The notes under the pieces were generated by a model that saw nothing but the letters and a program-made list of their open reading frames with translations, ran no database searches and had not been told where the DNA came from. From Euclidia mi (taxonomy: Eukaryota; Arthropoda; Insecta; Lepidoptera; Erebidae): a stretch of DNA of 64,000 bases. The stretch lies in NCBI GenBank assembly GCA_944739405.2, contig OX123183.2, positions 90,534,729-90,598,728 on the forward strand, given 5' to 3'. Positions 11,637-22,577 of the stretch are shown in pieces; positions within the stretch are counted from its first letter, which is position 1; each line of letters opens with the position of its first letter. Position numbers and translations under genes: made by a program.

Positions 11637-11802
11637 TTTGAGAATTTAAAAGTTGAAGTGATCGTGACGCGTGAACTGTACGATGCTTCGTAGCGCACTG
11701 AGACGAGTTTGTATTCGCTTTTCAATTTTGTATTTGCTTTAGTGGCCGCACGCAACAGTGCCGCGCGTTCCATCTGATAATTCTCTCATCTGTGGGTCTA
11801 CG

Positions 11803-12307
11803 TTCGACTTTTCCAATATTTTTTAAAGACATTATTTAAACATCATTCTTAGTTTGCTTTGCCATCCTATTTTTCATGATCTGTTAATTCATTTCGTTAT
11901 GTTTAAGGAGCATTCATAATACTACCATGTTCCACAAATATTAGGAATACAATTTCAGAATAATACAAAATGAAAACAAAAATTTCTCTATTAAACGTTT
12001 ATTTATTTTTAAAAAATCACATAATTAAAAATAGTTTTAACATCAGTCTTAGTATTTTGATAAACATATTTAAATCATAGCTACACTTTTCAGTACACTA
12101 AAGACCGTCGGCGTCGTTGGCTTTGTAGTAGGTTGTAACTTAGTAGTAACAGTTTTTTGTATGGTTTACTTATAATAAACTTTATTCTTAATTAAACGAT
12201 GGCAGCGTTACAACAATTTCACAGTCTATTATCATAAACATGTAAACAGTTTCAAAACAGTCAAATCATAGTCAACTAGGTTTTATATACCTAAATAAAA
12301 AAAACAA
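11803..12307. other. No gene seen
   Basis: AT-rich sequence. It lies downstream of the minus-strand gene model at 12308-13800 and may be its 3' UTR or an intron. No coding continuation was found. Confidence 0.3.
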
Positions 12308-13800
12308 TTAAAGGTTTTCATAAAAGCTTCTATAATACTGAGGGATTAGATTTTTTTCAATTATACTTATAAACCCGTTTATACGTAACCACTTATGTTC
12401 GTTTCTTTGTCTTTTTCGAGTAAGGTTTCTTCTATTGTCGCTGCTTGGGCCTGTATTTGTAATATCAGTTAGTGACTTAGTACCTTGCACCTCATTAACT
12501 GACAGAGTTGAATGTAACTCTTCCGTAGCCGTTGTTGTTGGCATACTTGAAGATTCGGAGTCACTAGATGAAGACTCGGAGTCACTAGACGAAGAATCCG
12601 AATCGCTCGAAGTAGAAGATGGGTAGTTCGGATCTTTAACACTGTCCTCCGAGTTGACTCCGAGAAAACATGGTTCTGGACGAAATATATATTTAAACGT
12701 TTAACTGTTTAGTAATCATTCTTTCTAGAATTATCAGATTTTGTGTACTTTCTAGAACTTTAACATGATTTTCGACTTGATGGACCGAGGACAATGATGA
12801 CGAATCAGAATCAATCTCCTCTAATTGATTTGCTTCTGGAAAAACAATCAGTAATTAATACAAAACATAAATTATGAATTATATAAGTGTAATGGGGCGG
12901 TTGCTAGGGGCGAGGTAAATGAGGCACGGTGATTACAATCAACACAGTGTATAATGTCTTTTCACATATAATGATACAATAGTAAGAGTTACTAGTACAT
13001 TACAATCACAGTCTAGAGTTATAGGTACGGCGGCGCGGAGCGGGCGCGCGCGTGACGTATCGGTTAAGCGAGGTGGGCCGACTGGTGGCGCCGCGGCGCG
13101 AGCGACGCGAGGTAGCGGGGAGGACGCTTTAACTTTGCGTGAGCGGCGTACGCGCGCTATAACCTTGTCGTGACGTTACATAAGTACTTACATAATTAAA
13201 ACTTCACTATTTTTTGGAGACATTGCCTACAATTTTACCTGTTGTGTTTTTAGATGTGTCATTGAAAGTAGAAGTTGAAGCTATTGGTTCTTCAGGACTA
13301 TCTTCGGGCACTGAGGCTGGTTCTTTTAAAAGCGTTTCTTGATTAGTCGCTACAAATTATAATGGAAATAGATTCAAATTAAACCACTACTTATAACGAG
13401 CAAAATAGTGTTGATAATCTTTAAACGAAATACTTATAGATACTTATAATAGATATATTTATACTTTAAAAGTAATACCTATACAAGCGGCGGTAGCCCA
13501 GTGGTGTACGTAACGGACTGCTGAGACGATGGCCTCGGGTTCGATCCCCAGGTACCTCGGGCACACACCTCTGACTTTTCGAAGTTATGTGTGTATTAAA
13601 AATGTTAATTATCGCTCGCTTAATAATGTGCCTGGTAGATGGCAATAGGCTCGCCCCCTATTACGTTGGGACCGAAACATATCTGGCGAAGTGTGGGTGT
13701 GTAATACACCTCTGCCTACCCCTTCGGGGATAAAAGGCGTGAAGATATGTTATGTTATGTAAGTAATACCTTGAGTAGACATATTCAAGAGTCTCATCAT
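12308..13800 (-). CDS. Four-exon model, acidic Ser-rich protein of unknown function
   Basis: I do not recognise the family. Minus-strand exons: 13800-13770 (MMRLLNMSTQ, donor CAAG|GTATTA), 13349-13239 (acceptor TTGTAG; TNQETLLKEPASVPEDSPEE...; donor CAG|GTAAAA), 12835-12749 (acceptor TCCAG; EANQLEEIDSDSSSLSS...; donor AAA|GTACAC) and 12675 to a stop at 12308 (acceptor TCCAG; begins PCFLGVNSEDSVKDPNY, then Ser/Asp/Glu repeats, later TRKRQRNEHKWLRIN). All three junctions are phase 1 and preserve the frame. The model gives about 198 aa, with no stop inside. Exon 4 may instead splice out at about 12375 (CGG|GTTTAT). A SINE sits just inside intron 1. The RKRxR...W motif recurs in the broken gene at about 37920-37970. 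A transposon-encoded protein or an orphan host gene are both possible. Confidence 0.45.
12995..13180. other. GC/CpG-rich block in intron 2
   Basis: This block, dense in CGCG and GGCGC, stands out sharply in AT-rich DNA. It lies between exons 2 and 3 of the minus-strand model. It could be an internal promoter, a GC-rich insertion or a remnant. No ORF or motif settles it. Confidence 0.4.
13481..13760 (+). mobile_element. tRNA-derived SINE in intron 1
   Basis: The head is GCGGCGGTAGCCCAGTGGTG (A-box region) and the B box is GGGTTCGATCCCC. The tail is CCTCTGCCTACCCCTTCGGG followed by (TTATG)n. The 11-bp target duplication is AAGTAATACCT (13470-13480, 13761-13771). The insertion lies immediately beside the proposed exon 1 donor and duplicated it. 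Confidence 0.92.
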
Positions 13801-15239
13801 AAGAAACTAGTGCGGGTTCTCCCTCTCTTGGATCAGGTGCTTTAAGGCGCTGTTATACCTCAGAAGCCGTGAAACACCTAATTTTTCGTCGCGCATCTAG
13901 CCATAACGGTACATATTACAAACTAGCAAAAATTAGAGCTTAAAGTCAAAAGTCTGAACAAAAGACTTTTGAAAGAATTTTTCATGTACGTAAAATAGAA
14001 TCACGGTAAAAAAATCACAAAATCGAGGCAGAAAATAATCTTTCGTCTCACTGTTTGCAATATTTTGATCGTAAGCTGTCATATTTTTTTTGATAATATT
14101 GTAGGAAATCTAATGAACTAAAGAATTACCTTATTTATTTTCATATTATACGTGTATATTTTGTAAAATTAAATAAAATCTGCCAAACGTCTATGATTTT
14201 GACGCTCGGTAGATCCCATCAATATCAAACGCTTCAGCAATTTAAACCTTATTAGCATAAGCGGTGTACTGAGTGTCAGTTGCTAGTTTACGCCCCGCCC
14301 AGACCTCATCATTCGGCTATGAGCCCTGTGAGAGATAGGTCATGTCGCTTGCGTCTCCGCTGCACTAAATTTTACGTAAACCTGTTTGTTATTATAATAC
14401 GCCGATTTGAGTTCGTAATGTCATGTTTTATGTTATAGACTGAATACTTTGAATCAAATAGGCTTTTCATGTAACTATGGGCACATAATTAGGACCTAAG
14501 TTTATACTCTTGTTGAGTTTAATGTGTTATTGTTTCTGTGCTTATAAATATATAATTAGAAGAATAAAATACGGACAATTAGAAAAATGAAGTTCTCCGA
14601 AGGATTTGTACAAGAAAGCGTCGTAATAAAATAGAAATTCATCCATGGCCAAGTGATTATGAAATATGTAACATTTTTACACAAATTATTTTCATAAGAG
14701 TCTTTTATGACTAACAATGTTACTTATATATTATCGATTATGCATAATATAATTATATAAATCATTCTCACAAAACATAGCTGCCACAGTTTTCAATTTT
14801 TGAAAGAGTAATAACATAAAATCGAATCATTTTATGTACCTATATTTCAAATTCATTAGCTTGTCAGAGCGCCTGGAGCGCAAAAATGCCGCCACGGCGA
14901 ACAATAATGATGACAGCGCTAATATGGCGCTCCGCAATCCGCACACAAGCGGTAACGAATGTTGTATTATTGTGTTTTGAACATAAACCTTTTTAGGTAC
15001 ATCGGGTAAAACTTTGATTATCCATAAACTATTAGGTATGTCTCAGTACATCTAATATCTTTTTAATTTCTAAAATTAATCATTTATAAGTAAGAAGGTA
15101 ACTTCTCTGTTTGCTATAACACAAGATATAGTATTTTTTTAATAATAAAGTACGTAACTAATTATCATTATTGTAATTACAGTGAAGTTAAAGATAACAG
15201 TTCTGCAACGTCTTACACACATTTGACTTCAGTCATTCC
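13801..15239. other. No gene seen
   Basis: AT-rich sequence between two gene relics that point away from each other. It could hold their shared promoter region. A short GC-richer patch lies at 14285-14365. No ORF or repeat was recognised. Confidence 0.3.
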
Positions 15240-16154
15240 TAACACGATCTGTCCAAGAGCTAGCCAAGAAATGCCAAACAATTTTTTTAACAAATTTGAC
15301 TCAAATTCCGTAGTGATAAGCAAAAATTACAAGAGGGATAGCAGTGACTGGTTCGAATTGCGTAAGAATATGTTGACAGATTGAAATTTTTGTATAGTGG
15401 TAAAAAGAAGAGATAACAGCAGTAAAGCCAACTTAGTAAAAAATATTTTGTACAAATAAAATATTTGCAATGTAAAATCAGTTGCGCATGGAATCTAAAA
15501 TGAACAACTGGCTTTGCAACAACTGGCGAAGCAAGAAAATGTAACAATCGAGCCTTGTGGATTATTCGATTATTGGTGCCACGCCAGATGGATTAATAGG
15601 TCCAAACACGATTGTGGAAATTTAATGTTCTAAAGTTGCCTATAAGAATGGCCTGGAGAATAGTATAAGAGCAAATAAAATACAAATCCATATTTGTAAC
15701 ATGATAAAGAAGTGAACTGACTAGTCTAAACAAATATTGTAATTGTTATTACCAAATTCAGGGACAACGCCACGTTACACGCAAACAAAAGTGTTTATTT
15801 GCTGTGTGGAGTGGCGAAAGTATACCTCTAAAAATAGAAATTATAGAAAGAGATGATGTTTTCTGGGAGAAGCTTGTGGCGTTTTATATGAATTGGCAGT
15901 TGCCTGAAATTGTTGATTCTCGTCAAGCTCAAGGGATGGCATTGCGAGATCACGGAGAGGAAAATGTTTCATCAGTGCTTGAAATTTCTACAATACCAAG
16001 CCGTAAAAGGAAAGTAAATGAAACTGTGCCTCGTGAACAACATCAAATAATAAGTATTGAAGCCTTATCACCTCACACACTGCCTTTAACATTCGATGAG
16101 AATAAAGAAAACCTGCCGGGTTGTAGCAGACAGCTAACTTTTGATGAGCTGTAA
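15240..16154 (+). pseudogene. YqaJ-like (PD-(D/E)XK) nuclease relic
   Basis: Fragments in several frames follow the order of eukaryotic YqaJ viral-recombinase-like exonucleases found in insect transposons: DSSDWFELRKNMLTD (about 15342), KRRDNSSKANLVKNILY (about 15403), EPCGLF then GATPDGLIGPNTIVEI (about 15575), and IERDDVFWEKLVAFY...LPEIVDSRQAQGM in the open frame at 15804-16154. The last 116-aa frame ends NLPGCSRQLTFDEL. The GATPDGLIG-x-VEI block corresponds to the catalytic PDG...E.K motif, here followed by a stop. Several frameshifts make it a pseudogene. The family assignment is from remembered motifs. Confidence 0.65.
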
Positions 16155-17163
16155 ACTCTGTATTTCGTTAGTAAATTATAAATGAATATAAATAAATATC
16201 TTTTAATATTTATTTTCTTTGAAACAACACATATTGGAAGCGAAAGATTTTTTTTTATATTTTTCCATACAAACATGTATGACGAGAGCTAACGAAAAAG
16301 CAGTAACTCAAATTCTAATTCTATAATTTTCTAAGCGACATAGCAGTATCTCATGAATAAGGTATATCCACATATATTTTTGATGTTTCATCTATTTTGA
16401 AAAATAATAATGGGTTGGGTTTCGAAACGAGTCGCCTGAATTTGAGGGTATTGGTAGTGTAGAGGGCTTAAGGTAGTTCATTTTAATCCCCTAAAAGTAA
16501 TTTTGGCTGCCGGAGTTGCGTCTAAATATTTTTAAACAATTTCCAAAATTTCATAAATACTTCGGCAATTATGCAAAACAGAAGATAGTTTTTATACTTT
16601 AGTACAGTTTCACAAATGTAATTTTTGGGTTTTATGTGAAAAACGTGAAACGAAACGCAAAACTGCCATCTTGGAATGATCATATTGACAGCTAATGTCA
16701 AATTTGTGCGTCATTGCTTTCGAGTGCCTTGGGTAAGGTGCGACAGTAATAAGTAAATAAATAGGTTATGTTAGGTTCTCTTTTGACCCTTAATCCGAAA
16801 ATAGGAGCCCTTCGCAGGGCTCCAACAACCTTAGTTTATTAAACTAGTGCGATGAATGTGGAAGTTGGCAGTGCCATACACACCGATGTTTGGAGATTTT
16901 TTTTTCAGAGGAAACCAAGTATTTCCGGCAAATGAAAATGGTGAGGGGGGTTTCAAGACCTCTCCTGCTCCCTCTCCAATCACTCATAACCCCTAAAAAC
17001 GGCGACGTATTTCGAAACCTTTGCCATAATAATTATACCTATAATAACAATAAACATCCATAAATAAATAAAGGAAATCAACTTTTACTAAACTTCAATT
17101 ATCTCGTAACTCGCTTTAGTTGAGATACGGCTTTTGCGCTTAGTAGAGCAGTATTGTGTTTTT
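16155..17163. other. No gene; hairpin at 16804-16823
   Basis: GGAGCCCT-TCGC-AGGGCTCC forms a perfect 8-bp stem with a 4-base loop. This is of the kind seen near Helitron 3' ends, but no CTRR end at the right distance is convincing. I identify nothing else. Confidence 0.35.
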
Positions 17164-17290
17164 TAGGGTACCGTAGCCAAAAATTGTAAAAACGGAACCC
17201 TTATAGATTCGCAATGTCTGTCTGTCTGTCTGCCCGTATGTCACAGCCAATTTATTGCAAAACAGATTTGAAAACTGGCAGGAATGGAAT
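17164..17290 (+). repeat. Lepidopteran noncoding repeat, 5' end
   Basis: AGGGTACCGTAGCC...AACGGAACCCTTATAGATTC then (TGTC)n. The GGTACCG/CGGAACC arms form the leading hairpin of an element very common in moths and butterflies. A relative is at 22578-22870. Confidence 0.6.
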
Positions 17291-18777
17291 AAGATGTAGG
17301 TATTCTATGAACTGCTTCACTATTTTTATACAAAAACAAAACAAACATAATAATGGCCTCTCCATACATGGAACTGACTTAATTATTTTTATCATCTTAC
17401 GGCACGTAGGTATTTACCTACTTTCGTCAACATTTAATACCTATAACGTCTAATGTAAACCAGTTTTGCTCATGGCTGCACTGAGAACAAAAATTGCGCT
17501 ATGCCTATATTGTACAAACAGATTGATGTATGTAATATAAATTTTAATATCAGTATCTCAATTCAATATGCTAAAACGTTTTGCTTGCGATTTTGTAATA
17601 TTAGAATACGGATGTCGCCAGAATACGGCCGCACGCGACGAGAATGAAGGGGGGCGCCCCGCAGTAGACGGAGCTAAGCTCCCTTCACCTCCCCTGCTTC
17701 ACCCCCTCATTTACCAAAACAGTCGCTTAGGACAGCGCCTTAACAGCGTTTCTGATTAAGGTAAGTCTTTGCGAAATCATTCTGTAAAATGAAAAATTCT
17801 GTTAGTTATAGAAAAGAGTTCTTTTCATAATTAATTCAAACAAATACACGACAAATTATGTTGAATATAAAACTTTTTAGTTTTAATACTATATTTTTTT
17901 AAGTTTTTCTAAACAATAAGGATTCATAGCCAAAACAAACCCTAAAAATCCACGTTATTTTAAATTTACATAATATTATTCACGATAAATACTTTTTCAT
18001 CGAGAAAGAATTGCACTAAATTCAAAAAAACTTTTGTGAACATGGTAGTATCTCAAATAAGTTCTTTAAACTAGAAAGACCCGTCACAAACCAAATGCAA
18101 CAATTTATTGTAAAGAAGGTATTAACTTGAAATTACTACTCTATTTCACAAAATAATAGTATTCAAACAGAACTCACCTTTTAATGAACACTGCGTTTTT
18201 CAAGCTTAAAACTGTATATCACAAACGAACGACGTCCTTTCACCACAACTCCGCGAGTAAGACTGAATACGACAGTGTTGTTCAAACCGACACGTACAGA
18301 AGTGCGAAAGAGACGAAGATACTAACCCGCACCCCTGCGATTTTGACGTCATATCGTTATGCAACCACGTTCGTTAGAAAGATCGCATGATTTGAAGTAG
18401 GACTGTATTTTTAGGTTAAAAATCGTAAATTTTGAGTTAATACCCTGTTCATCCAAACCAACGAATTGTTAATGCGCATTCGACGACGAAAGAAATCGAA
18501 CTGAATTTTTAAAATACAAAATTTCATGAAGTTCATGAATCCCGTTGATGTAGCCGCCGTCGCCGGCGCTTGCGCCGGCGAGCGGAAAGCAGCCGCGGTT
18601 CGCGTAGGTAAGTCGTTGACGAACTTTTTTATTACCTACATACATTGTTAATGTGAAACTAATAACAACACTGATATAATACAAACATTTTATTTGAACA
18701 TGGTTCGCATTCAACCTTAACTAGATAAAATAATAAACAGTCGTTTTTTCAAGTAATCATTACAATAGGGTATTTGA
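17291..18777. other. No gene; GC hairpin at 18560-18581
   Basis: TCGCCGGCGC-TT-GCGCCGGCGA is a perfect 10-bp stem. A GC-rich stretch at 17615-17720 contains a 63-aa ORF without features. Confidence 0.35.
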
Positions 18778-19081
18778 CTAAAAAAATCGAATTAGTCCGT
18801 CAGTTAGATTATCGAAAAATATTGGATACGTATTTTTTGTTTTATCAAATCAGTAAAAAATTACGAAGATAAACCGCATCAAAGATAGAGAAACGTCTAA
18901 GAGTGGGGGCTTGTAACGTCACTTGCCAGTAAAAAGTGTACTGGCAAGTGACGTCACACGAGTTTTCAGCGAAGTTTGTCGTCTTCATTTTTTGTTTACG
19001 TGACTAAAGAAAATATACGTGTCCAATATTTTTCGATAATCTAACTGACGGACTTATTAGTTTTTTTTTTGTCAAATACCC
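18778..19081. mobile_element. MITE with TA target duplication
   Basis: A 304-bp element with long inverted repeats: GGGTATTTGACTAAAAAAAT at the left, matched in reverse complement at the right (GTCAAATACCC). The similarity runs through CCGTCAGTTAGATTATCGAA and AAATATTGGA, about 75 bp in all. TA lies on both sides (18776-18777, 19082-19083), as for mariner/Tc1. The centre holds a perfect 16-bp hairpin (18916-18931 with 18939-18954) containing GTGACGTCA. Confidence 0.88.
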
Positions 19082-19083
19082 TA

Positions 19084-20690
19084 TTAGCTTGTAAAATAAG
19101 ATACTTTTATTCTAACTACCTACTTACTCCAAATGAATAATTACTTTTGAAACACATCTACGTATTAACACAATAAAAGCATTTATTTTACCTTTGATCA
19201 GATATTATACCATATCGCTACCTACGAATGGGATCGTACAATGAATGAACGCCAAGCATGTTAAGTATTTAGGTAGGTATCATGCATAGGTATCTGCCTG
19301 CGTAATGTGAATTTATCGTAAGTAAATCAGGACGCATTCGTCGTGGGTCAGAAAATTGCTATCAGCAAAGTCTTGCTAGTTAGTTTTGTTTTCTTTTTTT
19401 ATTACAATATATTCACATTTACAACATAGGTGAGATAAGAAATAGTTTACAATAAATAATAGTTACTAGACGAGGACTAATTAATAAGTGGCAGAAATGT
19501 GCATTTTGCTCCTTGAAATTTGAATAAAATTTTGCATCCTGTAAAATAATGTAGAAACATTTTGCTACTAATATTTTTGTAGGAGCTTTAATTGCCTGAT
19601 AATTGTATGGAAGAGTAAAGTTGCGTTTATTTATAATCATGACTAAAAAATAAAGAGTTTGAATAAGAAAATGAGTGACTAGCTGTAATCGTAATAAATT
19701 ACGGAATATTATGAAAACTTACTCACTATTAGATCATTATATCACTAACATTGCGCAATGTGTCTAAACGCCTACGCACCGAGAATAGGCATTTTTTTTT
19801 CTTCGATAACAAATTAATTCAAGCCGATTTAATAATCATAACAACTCTTCAAAACAACGTCTAGAACATGGTGGTACGACTTATTGCTCAAAAAGTTCGA
19901 CACATGATAAATTGGATGTAAATTATCATTTTTTTTAAGATGGCGTATCTTTGAATAGAAAAATTTATTAGTTAAACAATTCCTTAGAATCATTGCTTCC
20001 TACTTCTTTTTATAAATTAGGCAAAAAATATAACAACATTACTTACATGTACTTATCTTTTGGTGCTTGCTGTGACACCTTATATCTTATTAATTCTGTT
20101 TTTTAATTATTTATTACAATGTATCAACGACTGGTTGTCCTAAATAAATAAATAATAACCATAAAAAGATAGCTTTCCAGTTAATTGTTCTAACTCATTT
20201 TTAGTAAGTAGGTATGCGAGCGCGCTAACGAACGATCGGCAGGAAGTAAATGATCACGTGGTCGTGCGAAGGCAACGAACTTGGTAGATCAGCTGGTAGA
20301 CTCCGTCTGTGTGCGTGAGGCGTGAACTTGATTTGCGCGTCCATTGCGTTTTGAGAAATTCAAAGCCGTTTATTTTAGAGAAATATTAATAATTTTGTGT
20401 ATGTTTATTTGGAGAAAAGGTTACTTTTATCATTCAATACACGATTTTGGAATATCCAGAAAATAAATATCGTGACTTTGAGCCTCAATATCTCCTGAAA
20501 CGGTAATTTCCCAGGTATGGTGCCGAAGTAAAAAATGTTCGTAATGATTGGTACAATATGGGGTTTCAGTTTTCGTTAAGGGTCTTTTTACACCCTGTAT
20601 ATCAAAGTTAGTATACAGTTTTTCTAATTAGGTACAAAATCGATGCAGTTACTCTGCCAATATGTTCTTCACATGGCCTAAAGCCCATGG
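19084..20690. other. No gene seen
   Basis: AT-rich sequence. An (AAAT)n tail near 20140-20157 suggests the 3' end of an old retroelement. A GC-richer patch at 20215-20350 contains CACGTG. A mariner-type end, TACACCCTGTATA, lies near 20592. Confidence 0.3.
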
Positions 20691-20701
20691 ATAAGTAGGT
20701 A

Positions 20702-21103
20702 CATACATACATACATATCGTCACGCCTTTTATCCCCGAAGGGGTAGGCAGAGGTGTATTTCTACACCCACTTTTCGCCAGATATACTTTAGTCCCACGT
20801 AATAAGGGGCGAGCCTATTGCCGTACCGGCACATTTCCAGACTCCGTGCTGCTACTGAGAATTTCGTGACAGAAAAACCCAATAACACTGCCCGGCCCAG
20901 GAATCGAACCCGGGACCTCCCGACGATCCCGCACATTTATGCCGCGAGACCAACGAGGCAGTCGTATAGGGTTTGATTTCGAGTTTTCCGTCTCTACGCA
21001 AAGATGGTATTTGCATCGTGTTATCCCTTAGTCGCCTCTTACGACACCCACGGGAAGATAGGGGGTGGTGACACTTGTATTCTATGCCGTCAACCACACG
21101 GCA
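20702..21103 (-). mobile_element. tRNA-derived SINE, full length, minus strand
   Basis: It is bounded by an 11-bp target duplication ATAAGTAGGTA (20691-20701, 21104-21114). On the minus strand it starts TTGCCGTGTGGTTGACGGC, has the B box GGTTCGATTCC and ends with a (TATG)n tail. The 3' portion carries the CCTCTGCCTACCCCTTCGGG block also seen in other SINEs here. Confidence 0.92.
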
Positions 21104-21114
21104 ATAAGTAGGTA

Positions 21115-21606
21115 TTTCGAGAAAAACACGCGCGCGCTTTTAATTGCGGTTCAAAAAATGTGAAATCTTGAAAAAAAATCGTTTCCCCGGTATTATTTTT
21201 GGTTAGGTTAGGTTTTATATATATAAATCCTCTCATCGCCCTATAACTAGGTGCGCTATATAGACTAATCTTTGCTGGCGCAGGCCAACCCTTTCGCATA
21301 ATAACGGCTTCGACATACTTAGAAGTCCCTGATTACTTGCCGTTCCCACTGTGAACGTGGGAACTCATTGGAGAAAAAATAAATGTATGGACACTTGGCG
21401 CGTTCTACTCTAGCGCGATATCGGCCGTGGTAGAGTAGAGCGTGTCATGTACTTACATCGAAATCGCTTCGTGCTTGGCCATAGTAGCGAGGGCAGCCTG
21501 CGCGCGGGCCGAGCGCGGCGCCGCGCGCGTCGTCATGTGTCCGTAGTGGCGCGTTTGCGGGTGCGGTGTACAGTGTTTGTCAAATTTAGGATCGCGGCTA
21601 GATTAA
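21115..21606. other. No confirmed gene; GC-rich block at 21480-21570
   Basis: It contains a mariner-type remnant at about 21118-21200, similar to 4621-4690. A GC-rich stretch lies in a 96-aa ORF (21447-21737), but that ORF runs into the MITE at 21607 and is not a credible gene. A hairpin GTTCCCAC/GTGGGAAC lies near 21343. Confidence 0.3.
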
Positions 21607-21911
21607 GGACGGTTTCAGATAAGCGTATTTTTCTGCGCGTATACGGTCGTTTCAGCATACGCGCTTACAGGCGCGCTACATTACGCGCTTCAAAAAACCA
21701 GACTCACGTAAGCGGGCGTGTTCGCTCGAAATGGTAGTGACGTCTTGTCAGTGTTAACATGGATTCTGACGGCTCGTGGTTATACGAGCTTAGAAGCGCG
21801 TCAACGCTCGTACGAGTTGCGCGTGTGCCAAAAGGCGCGCCTATACGCGCCTATATGCACTTCCAAAAACGAGCTTATACGCGCGTATAAAACGCTAATC
21901 TGAAACCGCTC
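21607..21911. mobile_element. Harbinger-like MITE with TAA duplication
   Basis: The left end is GGACGGTTTCAGATAAGCGT and the right end, read inverted, is GAGCGGTTTCAGATTAGCGT. Subterminal blocks of CGCGTATA and GCGCGCCTATA are inverted-repeat related. TAA flanks both sides (21604-21606, 21912-21914), as for PIF/Harbinger TWA targets. Confidence 0.7.
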
Positions 21912-21927
21912 TAATATGAGTTTTCAG

Positions 21928-21977
21928 TTAGATGACGTTATCACTCACCAACTATGGTGAGTGATAACGTCATCTAA
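21928..21977. repeat. Perfect 23-bp hairpin
   Basis: TTAGATGACGTTATCACTCA plus CCA pairs exactly with 21955-21977 across the 4-base loop ACTA. It lies 16 bases outside the MITE end and is not part of its terminal repeat. Confidence 0.95.
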
Positions 21978-22027
21978 GTGTTACTAAACACTATGTCAAT
22001 TGTTCATCAAATTCGCAACTAACTTAT

Positions 22028-22110
22028 AAGAAGGCTGTAGCCGTGCGGATAATACAACCGCCTCACGGTCTGAGGGCGTGGGTTCAAATCACATTTATAA
22101 CTGTTATAAT
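22028..22110 (+). mobile_element. tRNA-like SINE head
   Basis: AAGGCTGTAGCCGTGCGG followed by GCGTGGGTTCAAATCAC resembles Pol III A and B boxes of a tRNA-derived SINE. The body is unrecognised. Confidence 0.5.
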
Positions 22111-22324
22111 AATTTTGGTTTTTATGATATTTGGAAAATCTTTATGAATATTTGGAAATTTATTAAAAATAAAAATAATATTTTGAATAAAAATTGGCAA
22201 ATTCTAGTAACTTCAGAAACGACTTGAAGGGTTAAAAAGAGATATGTGTTAATGTAAATAAATAAAACCAATTAGAATTTATATAGATGCTTTGCATTTT
22301 AAGTTCATCATTATATATATAATA

Positions 22325-22365
22325 CTAGCTTTTGCCCGCGGCTTCGCGCGCGTTGAAGTCGGGGT
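22325..22365 (-). mobile_element. Helitron-like 3' terminus
   Basis: On the minus strand GCGCGCGAAGCCGCGGGC forms a hairpin followed by AAAAG and CTAG|T, the usual 3' structure of lepidopteran non-autonomous Helitrons. The matching TC 5' end was not located in the sequence to the right. Confidence 0.55.
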
Positions 22366-22577
22366 AACATTAATTTACTTTCAGTCTCATGTTGTGTGAG
22401 ACTCCTGATTAGTCTAAAGAGTTCAGAAACTCTATAGAGTAGGTACAAAGTAATTCGGTCAGTATCCATGACATTATCTACCATTATATATACCGAATAT
22501 ATATCTATAAACACTTTAGCATTTACAATATTAGTAGAGTATTTCTGAAGATTGACTGACAATATGTAAGTAACCTA

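Larger units (their letters stand above)
10167..11794 (+). mobile_element. THAP/P-derived non-autonomous transposon, copy 2
   Basis: This is a 1628-bp element in the same orientation as copy 1, with ends CACAGATGAGA...TCTCATCTGTG and a perfect 8-bp target duplication GGTCTACG (10159-10166, 11795-11802). Its extra length over copy 1 is essentially three more 76-bp units. At position 9 of the terminal repeat both ends read A here, while both ends of copy 1 read T. Confidence 0.87.

Noticed and set aside
16804..16823. Helitron 3' end
   Set aside because: A good GC hairpin, but no CTRR at the proper distance and no Helitron body recognised.
21447..21737. A 96-aa Arg-rich protein
   Set aside because: The ORF crosses the left end of a MITE, and its composition follows GC-rich DNA.
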